From Firmicutes bacterium UBA5499 (GTDB taxonomy: Bacteria > Bacillota > DTU084), in the NCBI GenBank assembly GCA_002426275.1, contig DIPB01000143.1, forward strand, positions 2,644-8,382: 5,739 bases of DNA, given 5' to 3'. Made by a program: the position numbers and the translations under genes. Under the pieces are notes generated by a model. The model was not told where the DNA came from. It searched no databases and saw only the letters and a program-made list of their open reading frames with translations. This document shows, piece after piece, positions 1-5,739 of this stretch. The first letter of the stretch is position 1, and each line of letters starts with the position of its first letter.

Positions 1-1830
1 GACACGCCCGGCCACGTGGACTTCACTGTAGAGGTGGAACGTTCACTGAGAATTCTAGACGGTGCAGTGGCAGTTTTTTGCGCTGTAGGCGGTGTGGAGC
101 CCCAATCGGAAACCGTTTGGAGGCAGGCGGACAAGTATAATGTGCCGCGGATCGCTTACGTAAATAAGATGGACAGAACTGGCGCGGATTTCTTCAATGC
201 CGTGAAGATGATGCGGGATCGCCTCTCGGTAAACGCCGTACCGATTCAGCTTCCCGTAGGTAATGAGGATAATTTTAAGGGTTTAATTGATTTAGTGAAA
301 ATGGACGCCCGCATCTATACTGATGATCTGGGCACCAGAAGCGAAGAGACGGCCATCCCCGATGAGCTCAAAGCTCAGGCCGAGGAATACCGGGAACAGC
401 TCATAGAAGCTGTGGCGGATGTAGACGACAAGATCATGGAGAAGTATCTGGACGGCGGGGAAGTTTCGGAGGAAGAAATCATGGCCGCCCTGCGGAAGGG
501 TACGATCAGCGGCACGCTGGTGCCTGTACTCTGCGGGACTTCCTTTAAGAACAAAGGGGTTCAGCCGCTTTTGGACGCGGTGGTTGATTTTCTGCCGTCT
601 CCTGTGGACGTTCCTCCTGTGGAAGGGAAAAATGCCGACACCGGAGAGGAGCTGACGCGGGACAGCTCGGATGAGGAGCCGTTCGCAGCTTTGGCTTTTA
701 AGATCATGAGCGATCCTTACGTTGGCAAGCTGGCCTATTTCCGGGTCTATTCCGGCGTGATCACGGCAGGCTCCTACGTTTACAATTCCATTAAAGGCAA
801 GCGGGAGCGGATCGGCCGCATCCTGCGCATGCACGCCAACCACAGGCAAGAGCTGGAGGAAGCCCGGGCTGGCGACATTGTGGCTGCCGTGGGCTTGAAA
901 AACACCTCGACCGGCGATACTCTCTGCGACGAAAAACAGCCCATTTTGCTGGAGACCATGGAGTTTCCCGATCCGGTGATCTCCATTGCCATTGAGCCAA
1001 AGACTAAAGCCGACCAGGATAAACTGGGCATCGCTCTTGGCAGGTTGGCGGAAGAGGACCCGACCTTCAGGGTCTATACGGACGAGGAAACCGGCCAGAC
1101 CATCATCCAAGGCATGGGCGAATTGCACCTGGAAGTGATCGTGGACAGACTGATGAGAGAATTCAAGGTTGAAGCCAACGTAGGTCAGCCCCAGGTCGCT
1201 TACAGAGAGACCATCCGCCAGGCTGTTAAAGCGGAAGGGAAATTCGTCCGGCAAAGCGGCGGTCACGGCCAGTACGGCCATGTGCTGCTGGAGCTGGAGC
1301 CCTTGGAGAGCGGCTCAGGTTTTGAGTTTGTCAATAAGATTGTGGGCGGCGTAGTCCCCAAAGAATATATCCCCGCTGTGGAAAACGGTGTGCGCGACGC
1401 CATGGCCAACGGCGTGCTGGCCGGCTATCCGGTAGTGGATGTGAGGGTCACCATTTATGACGGCTCCTATCACGAAGTGGATTCATCAGAACAGGCGTTC
1501 CGCATTGCGGGTTCCATGGGCTTTAAAGAGGGCGCCAGGAAGGCGAAGCCCGTGCTGTTGGAGCCAGTCATGTCCCTTGAGATCGTGACTCCGGAAGAAT
1601 TCATGGGCGATGTGATGGGAGATCTCAATTCCAGGCGCGGCAACGTGCTGGGGATGGAAGCCCGGGGCAATGCTCAGATCATCCGCGGCGAGGCGCCGCT
1701 GTCAGAGATGTTCGGGTACGCGACGACCCTGCGCTCCATGACTCAGGGCAGAGCGGTCTCCACCATGACGCTTCACCATTACGCCATGGTGCCGGATTCA
1801 ATTGCGGAGAAGATTATTAGCGAACGGTAA
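1..1830 (+). CDS. fusA: Elongation factor G, 5'-truncated by the window edge
   Basis: EF-G is the cytoplasmic GTPase that drives translocation of tRNA and mRNA on the ribosome and, with RRF, ribosome recycling. The reading frame is open from base 1, and 609 residues are visible before the TAA stop. It opens directly on the G3 motif DTPGH (visible residues 1-5), so about 80 N-terminal residues, with the P-loop and switch I, lie upstream; the implied full length near 690 fits Firmicute EF-G. G4 is NKMD (55-58) and G5 is in CGTSFKNKG (178-186; many EF-Gs have SA where this has TS). Domain II runs about 225-315, domain III about 325-405 (GMGELHLEV, 371-379), domain IV from about 410, with tip loops SGGHGQYGH (419-427) and [10 protein letters not shown] (488-497), and domain V to the end ([10 protein letters not shown], 566-575). 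H491 matches the domain IV tip histidine (E. coli H583). Position before tuf supports canonical fusA rather than an EF-G paralogue. No frameshift is seen. Confidence 0.98.
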   Translation, partial: DTPGHVDFTVEVERSLRILDGAVAVFCAVGGVEPQSETVWRQADKYNVPRIAYVNKMDRTGADFFNAVKMMRDRLSVNAVPIQLPVGNEDNFKGLIDLVKMDARIYTDDLGTRSEETAIPDELKAQAEEYREQLIEAVADVDDKIMEKYLDGGEVSEEEIMAALRKGTISGTLVPVLCGTSFKNKGVQPLLDAVVDFLPSPVDVPPVEGKNADTGEELTRDSSDEEPFAALAFKIMSDPYVGKLAYFRVYSGVITAGSYVYNSIKGKRERIGRILRMHANHRQELEEARAGDIVAAVGLKNTSTGDTLCDEKQPILLETMEFPDPVISIAIEPKTKADQDKLGIALGRLAEEDPTFRVYTDEETGQTIIQGMGELHLEVIVDRLMREFKVEANVGQPQVAYRETIRQAVKAEGKFVRQSGGHGQYGHVLLELEPLESGSGFEFVNKIVGGVVPKEYIPAVENGVRDAMANGVLAGYPVVDVRVTIYDGSYHEVDSSEQAFRIAGSMGFKEGARKAKPVLLEPVMSLEIVTPEEFMGDVMGDLNSRRGNVLGMEARGNAQIIRGEAPLSEMFGYATTLRSMTQGRAVSTMTLHHYAMVPDSIAEKIISER

Positions 1831-1861
1831 GCAAGTTAATAGTTAAGGGAGGAAAGTTAAA

Positions 1862-3058
<1,197 letters not shown>

Positions 3059-3070
3059 ATTGGCACTGAG

Positions 3071-3118
3071 CCTGAAGCTTCCCCGGCCTCCTATGGCCTG
3101 GGGAAGCCTAGTTTCAGG
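3071..3118 (+). promoter_or_regulatory. Imperfect hairpin in the tuf–rpsJ gap, possible S10-operon leader or attenuator
   Basis: The core stem pairs GCTTCCCC-GGCC (3077-3088) with GGCC-T-GGGGAAGC (3095-3107): 12 base pairs, one bulged T (3099), and a six-base loop TCCTAT. The stem can be extended by CCTGAA (3071-3076) with TTCAGG (3113-3118), leaving a five-base bulge CTAGT on the 3' side. It fills most of the 77-nt gap and ends just upstream of the rpsJ ribosome site. No T-run follows, so it is not a standard intrinsic terminator. The S10 operon is controlled through a leader structure in E. coli, and ribosomal-protein leaders are known in Firmicutes. Whether this hairpin is such a leader, a processing site, or only an mRNA spacer is inference. 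Confidence 0.5.
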
Positions 3119-3121
3119 GGC

Positions 3122-3130
3122 AAGGGGGGA
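3122..3130 (+). promoter_or_regulatory. G-rich ribosome binding site of rpsJ
   Basis: The sequence AAGGGGGGA ends five bases before the rpsJ ATG. It departs from the AGGAGG sites of its neighbours by a six-G run, which would pair with the anti-SD through a G-U at the A position. The run is also complementary to the CCCC at 3081-3084 in the upstream hairpin, so the hairpin could in principle refold to mask it (inference). Confidence 0.7.
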
Positions 3131-3135
3131 CAGAG

Positions 3136-3444
3136 ATGGCCACGGGAAAGATCAGGATCAGGCTAAAAGCCTTTGATCATAGGCTCCTGGATCAGTCGGC
3201 AGATAAAATCGTGGATACCGCCCGGCGTACAGGCGCCGGAGTTTCAGGACCGATCCCACTGCCGACGGAGAGGAATATCTATACAGTGTTACGCTCCGTC
3301 CATGTAAATAAGGATTCGCGCGAGCAGTTTGAGATGCGCACTCACAAGCGCCTGATAGACATTCTCGCACCTACTCAGAAGACTGTCGACGCTTTGATGC
3401 GCCTCGACCTGCCGGCGGGAGTGGACATCGAGATTAAGCTATAG
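3136..3444 (+). CDS. rpsJ: Small-subunit ribosomal protein S10 (NusE)
   Basis: S10 is a protein of the 30S head; the same protein, as NusE, pairs with NusB and NusG in transcription antitermination and transcription–translation coupling. It is complete at 102 residues, the family's normal length, and begins in the usual way with [11 protein letters not shown] (6-16). Other conserved blocks are [13 protein letters not shown] (32-44), [17 protein letters not shown] (56-72, the extended loop region) and [18 protein letters not shown] (83-100). V55 stands where E. coli has proline, but B. subtilis also has valine there. The ATG is preceded by a G-rich SD and is the only start giving the family N-terminus. 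It is the first gene of the S10 part of the cluster, 77 nt after tuf and 30 nt before rplC. TAG stop. Confidence 0.98.
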   Translation: MATGKIRIRLKAFDHRLLDQSADKIVDTARRTGAGVSGPIPLPTERNIYTVLRSVHVNKDSREQFEMRTHKRLIDILAPTQKTVDALMRLDLPAGVDIEIKL

Positions 3445-3461
3445 CGCCGGAGCGCGGGACT

Positions 3462-3469
3462 GGAGGTGA
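3462..3469 (+). promoter_or_regulatory. Ribosome binding site that fixes the rplC start at TTG
   Basis: GGAGGTGA is a near-perfect anti-SD match. It contains an in-frame GTG (3466-3468) that would add three residues to L3, but a start codon inside its own SD cannot be used with it. The next in-frame candidates, TTG (3475) and GTG (3478), lie about 5 and 8 bases downstream. TTG gives M-V-K-A-I-L-G-R-K, the same length as the B. subtilis L3 N-terminus as I recall it. Confidence 0.8.
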
Positions 3470-3474
3470 ACAAA

Positions 3475-4113
3475 TTGGTGAAAGCAATTCTTGGCCGAAA
3501 GGTCGGGATGACACAGATCTTTGATGAGGAAGGCAAAGCCATTCCGGTGACGGTGGTGGCTGCCGGACCCTGCAAAGTGGTGCAGGTAAAGACCGTCCAG
3601 CGGGACGGATACAGCGCGCTGCAGTTCGGCTTTGAAGCTGTCAGGCCCAAGTTGGTGAATAAGCCCAAAGCCGGCCATTTCAAGAAAGCGGCTGTGGAGC
3701 CGCTGCGTTTTCTCAGAGAGGTTCCCGCAGACGATGAATTGGCTGTGGGCAGCGAGCTCAACGTGGATGTTTTCAGCGCAAGCGATCTTGTAGATGTTTC
3801 GGGCATTTCCCGGGGCAAGGGATTTGCCGGCGGAATCAAACGGTGGAATTTTAGCCGCGGACCCATGGAACACGGTTCGATGTATCACAGAAGGCCCGGT
3901 TCGCAGGGCGCCACCGGACCTGCGCGCGTCTTCAAAGGGACGAAGCTGCCGGGACATTATGGCAACAGCCGCGTAACCGTTCAGAATCTTGAGGTTGTAA
4001 AAGTTGATCCTGCAAAGAACCTTTTGGTGATTAAAGGCTCTGTGCCGGGGGTTAAAGGATCATTGTTATATATCAGGCAAACCGTGAAGAAAGGAGGCGC
4101 CCAAAATGCCTAA
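3475..4113 (+). CDS. rplC: Large-subunit ribosomal protein L3, TTG start
   Basis: L3 is an early-assembling 50S protein that binds 23S rRNA and sends a long extension toward the peptidyl-transferase centre. From the TTG it has 212 residues, normal for bacterial L3. It opens with AILGRKVGMTQIF (4-16). The globular part includes GFEAVRPKLVNKP (52-64), the extension GISRGKGFAGGIKRWNF (110-126) with HGSMYHRRPGSQG (133-145), and the C-terminal part VTVQNLEVVKVD (167-178) and LLVIKGSVPG (183-192). A GTG nine bases upstream is in frame but lies within the SD; GTG at 3478 is a possible alternative start one residue shorter. The alanine in PGSQGA stands where E. coli has the PrmB-methylated glutamine, so that modification is not expected (inference). 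The end overlaps the rplD start by 8 nt, which implies coupled translation. Confidence 0.96.
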   Translation: MVKAILGRKVGMTQIFDEEGKAIPVTVVAAGPCKVVQVKTVQRDGYSALQFGFEAVRPKLVNKPKAGHFKKAAVEPLRFLREVPADDELAVGSELNVDVFSASDLVDVSGISRGKGFAGGIKRWNFSRGPMEHGSMYHRRPGSQGATGPARVFKGTKLPGHYGNSRVTVQNLEVVKVDPAKNLLVIKGSVPGVKGSLLYIRQTVKKGGAQNA

Positions 4114-4747
4114 GGTTTCAGTCTATAAAGTCATAGATGAAAACGAACAAATAGATGTGGCAAAGGCCGACGAGATTGAGCTGTCCGACGCAGTTTGGGC
4201 GACGCCTCTCCATCGGCACGCCATCTATGAGACGGTGAAAATGCAGCTGGCCAAGCGCAGGCAGGGAACGGCGGCCACCAAAAGCCGCGGCCTTGTCTCC
4301 GGCGGCGGCAAAAAGCCATGGCGGCAAAAGGGCACAGGCCGCGCCAGGCAGGGAAGCATCCGCGCCCCGCAGTGGGTGGGCGGCGGCACGGTTTTCGGCC
4401 CTCAGCCCAGGAACTATGAATATAAAGTTCCCCGGAAAGTCAGGCGCTTGGCTCTCAGGTCCGCGCTGTCCGCCAAATTGAGCGAGGGCGGGCTGTTCGT
4501 TTTAGACAGCCTAAATTTCGACGAGCCCAAGACAAAGCGCATGCTTCAGATTCTGGCGAAGCTGGGAGCGGACAGACCCCTTCTGGTGCTGGAAGCTGAA
4601 AACGAAAATGCGGTGAAATCCATCCGCAATATACCTGGGGCGCTGGCTTTGACAAGCGGAAAGATCAATGTTTACGATCTGCTGAATCACAGCCAGTTGG
4701 TGCTCACTCGCCAAGCCGTGGCAAACTTAGAGGAGGTGCTCGCCTGA
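4106..4747 (+). CDS. rplD: Large-subunit ribosomal protein L4
   Basis: L4 binds 23S rRNA and extends a basic loop into the nascent-peptide exit tunnel; in E. coli it also represses its own operon by binding the S10 leader. The protein is complete at 213 residues, a few longer than the B. subtilis form because of a longer segment near residues 8-35. The tunnel loop is well kept: [19 protein letters not shown] (66-84), with K75 matching E. coli K63 of the macrolide-resistance region. Further blocks are [17 protein letters not shown] (109-125), RNIPG (174-178) and the C-terminal NLEEVLA (207-213). The ATG lies inside the end of rplC, with SD AAGGAGG at 4091-4097 placed 8 nt upstream. Whether L4 regulates this operon cannot be told from the protein; the hairpin before rpsJ is the only candidate target in view. 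Confidence 0.97.
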   Translation: MPKVSVYKVIDENEQIDVAKADEIELSDAVWATPLHRHAIYETVKMQLAKRRQGTAATKSRGLVSGGGKKPWRQKGTGRARQGSIRAPQWVGGGTVFGPQPRNYEYKVPRKVRRLALRSALSAKLSEGGLFVLDSLNFDEPKTKRMLQILAKLGADRPLLVLEAENENAVKSIRNIPGALALTSGKINVYDLLNHSQLVLTRQAVANLEEVLA

Positions 4748-5031
4748 TGGACGCCAGGGAAATCATTAAGCAGCCTCTCGTCACTGAGAAAAGCACCAAC
4801 CTACAGGCGGAAGACAAATATTCTTTTGCCGTTGATCCCAGGGCCAATAAGTGGCAGATTAAGCTGGCTGTGGAACAGATCTTCAAAGTGAAGGTGATCG
4901 CCGTGAACACCATGCATTATCCCGGAAAGAAGAAACGCATGGGCAGGAACGAAGGCTATACTTCCCAGTGGAAGAAGGCAGTGGTCACTTTGGCTCCGGG
5001 CCAGCAAATTGAGTTCTTTGAAGGCGTCTGA
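4747..5031 (+). CDS. rplW: Large-subunit ribosomal protein L23
   Basis: L23 sits at the rim of the exit tunnel and is the docking site for trigger factor and SRP. It is complete at 94 residues, the usual length in Firmicutes. The N-terminal block [10 protein letters not shown] (8-17) contains E14, which aligns with E. coli E18, the chaperone-docking glutamate. The rest follows the family: [18 protein letters not shown] (38-55), the basic loop PGKKKRMGR (59-67) and [18 protein letters not shown] (76-93). The ATG shares its A with the TGA stop of rplD (TGATG), and the SD AGGAGGTG (4731-4738) lies within the rplD coding end, so the two are probably translationally coupled. Confidence 0.97.
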   Translation: MDAREIIKQPLVTEKSTNLQAEDKYSFAVDPRANKWQIKLAVEQIFKVKVIAVNTMHYPGKKKRMGRNEGYTSQWKKAVVTLAPGQQIEFFEGV

Positions 5032-5041
5032 GGAGGAGGGG
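5031..5041 (+). promoter_or_regulatory. Ribosome binding site of rplB, overlapping the rplW stop
   Basis: AGGAGGAGGGG begins on the last base of the rplW TGA and ends four bases before the rplB ATG. It offers two overlapping AGGAGG registers, so a ribosome finishing rplW stands over the site that starts rplB. Confidence 0.8.
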
Positions 5042-5045
5042 CGAC

Positions 5046-5739
5046 ATGGGTGTGAAATCATTTAAACCGACATCTGCCGGCAGGCGCGGCATGGTCATTT
5101 CGAATTTTTCCGAGGTCTCTTCCGCGCAGCCCGAGCGATCGTTGGTAGAGCCCCTGCAGAAAAAAGGCGGCCGCAACGTTTATGGGCGCATTACCGTCCG
5201 CTTTCGCGGCGGAGGGCACAAGCGCAAATACCGTCTTGTTGATTTTCGCAGGGAGAAGGATGGCGTGCCTGCAAAGGTGGTTGCCATCGAGTATGATCCG
5301 AACCGTTCCGCGCGCATCGCGCTCTTGAACTATGCGGATGGCGAAAAACGTTATATTTTGGCTCCCGTAGGGCTTTCCGTGGGAGATCGGGTGGAGAACG
5401 GTCCCGAGGCGGATATCAAAGTGGGCAATGCCTTGCCTTTGCGGAATATTCCCGTCGGTACCGTGATCCATAACATTGAGCTTTGGCCCGGCAAAGGCGG
5501 ACAGCTGGTCCGTTCAGCCGGCGCCAGCGCTCAGCTGATGGCCAAAGAAGGCAGATACGCCCACGTGAGACTGCCGAGCAGCGAGGTCAGGCTGGTGCTT
5601 TTGGACAGCAGGGCAACCATCGGCCAGGTGGGCAATGTCGAACACGAGACCACATCCGGCGGCAAAGCAGGCCGCAGCCGTTGGTTGGGCAGAAGACCTC
5701 ACGTTCGCGGCGTTGTGATGAATCCGGTGGATCATCCCC
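5046..5739 (+). CDS. rplB: Large-subunit ribosomal protein L2, 3'-truncated by the window edge
   Basis: L2 is a primary 23S rRNA binding protein needed for subunit association and peptidyl-transferase activity. The frame is open from the ATG to the window end, giving 231 of an expected 275 or so residues. It can be aligned to E. coli L2 without gaps over the visible part. Conserved blocks are KPTSAGRR (7-14), [26 protein letters not shown] (42-67, in short: the GGGHKR core at 55-60), [26 protein letters not shown] (82-107, core YDPNRSA at 83-89), [13 protein letters not shown] (127-139), [12 protein letters not shown] (148-159) and [13 protein letters not shown] (206-218). The last codons read NPVDHP, so H230, equivalent to the functionally important E. 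coli H229, is the last key residue in view. W147 replaces the lysine common in IELKPGKGG. The C-terminal basic tail lies outside. No internal frameshift is seen. Confidence 0.97.
   Translation, partial: MGVKSFKPTSAGRRGMVISNFSEVSSAQPERSLVEPLQKKGGRNVYGRITVRFRGGGHKRKYRLVDFRREKDGVPAKVVAIEYDPNRSARIALLNYADGEKRYILAPVGLSVGDRVENGPEADIKVGNALPLRNIPVGTVIHNIELWPGKGGQLVRSAGASAQLMAKEGRYAHVRLPSSEVRLVLLDSRATIGQVGNVEHETTSGGKAGRSRWLGRRPHVRGVVMNPVDHP

Noticed and set aside
292..1281. 329-codon open frame on the minus strand inside fusA
   Set aside because: It is also codon-aligned with the sense gene and explained by fusA codon bias; there is no plausible protein family and the sense strand is clear EF-G.
1831..1861. 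AT-rich fusA–tuf gap examined for a tuf promoter
   Set aside because: TTAAT-like bits occur but no -35 partner at proper spacing is found; the gap is explained by the SD and spacer.
3060..3065. TTGGCA just after the tuf stop, resembling a -35 box for a private rpsJ promoter
   Set aside because: No acceptable -10 lies 16-18 bases downstream; that region is GC-rich hairpin stem. A promoter here is not supported.
3071..3118. Hairpin after tuf read as an intrinsic terminator
   Set aside because: No T-run follows the stem; the downstream bases are GGGGCAAGGGGGG. It cannot be called a terminator of the usual kind.
3298..3300. S10 V55 in place of the proline of E. coli, near the loop linked to tetracycline-class resistance
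   Set aside because: As I recall it, B. subtilis S10 also has valine at this position, so this is ordinary Firmicute variation and no sign of resistance.
5160..5166. AAAAAAG run in rplB as a possible -1 frameshift slippery site
   Set aside because: It is in the wrong phase (read AAA AAA Ggc rather than A AAA AAG), and rplB continues in one conserved frame.

Overview
The window is a stretch of the bacterial str–S10 ribosomal-protein/elongation-factor cluster, read entirely on the + strand. In order it holds the 3' seven-eighths of fusA (EF-G), complete tuf (EF-Tu), rpsJ (S10), rplC (L3), rplD (L4), rplW (L23), and the first 231 codons of rplB (L2). Both ends are cut inside genes: fusA lacks its N-terminal ~80 codons and rplB lacks its last ~45.

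The organism looks like a Gram-positive anaerobe of the Clostridia type (Bacillota). The evidence is the gene order fusA-tuf-rpsJ-rplC-rplD-rplW-rplB with no intervening genes, strong AGGAGG-type Shine-Dalgarno sites before nearly every gene, a TTG start for rplC, and protein sequences of Firmicute character (S10 '[15 protein letters not shown]', L2 'SAQLMAKEG'). The EF-Tu G domain carries a four-cysteine insertion. From memory, similar insertions occur in EF-Tu of Peptococcaceae-like and related Clostridia; this was not checked by search. Base composition appears moderately GC-rich throughout, with no island that looks foreign.

Layout: 1-1830 fusA; 31-nt gap with the tuf ribosome site; 1862-3058 tuf; a 77-nt gap holding a long imperfect hairpin directly upstream of the rpsJ ribosome site; 3136-3444 rpsJ; 30-nt gap; 3475-4113 rplC; 4106-4747 rplD (8-nt overlap with rplC); 4747-5031 rplW (1-nt overlap with rplD); 14-nt gap; 5046-5739 rplB. 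There is no gene-free stretch over 300 bases. I see no convincing promoter, no T-tract terminator, no RNA gene, mobile element, repeat array or CRISPR.

The genes work together in translation. EF-Tu delivers aminoacyl-tRNA, EF-G drives translocation, S10 sits in the small-subunit head (and doubles as the NusE antitermination factor), and L3, L4, L23 and L2 are early-assembling large-subunit proteins around the exit tunnel and peptidyl-transferase centre. This is an ordinary, highly conserved region and I find no undescribed system. The two items most worth a second look are the cysteine cluster in EF-Tu and the tuf–rpsJ hairpin, which could be a ribosomal-protein leader or attenuator for the S10 half of the cluster.
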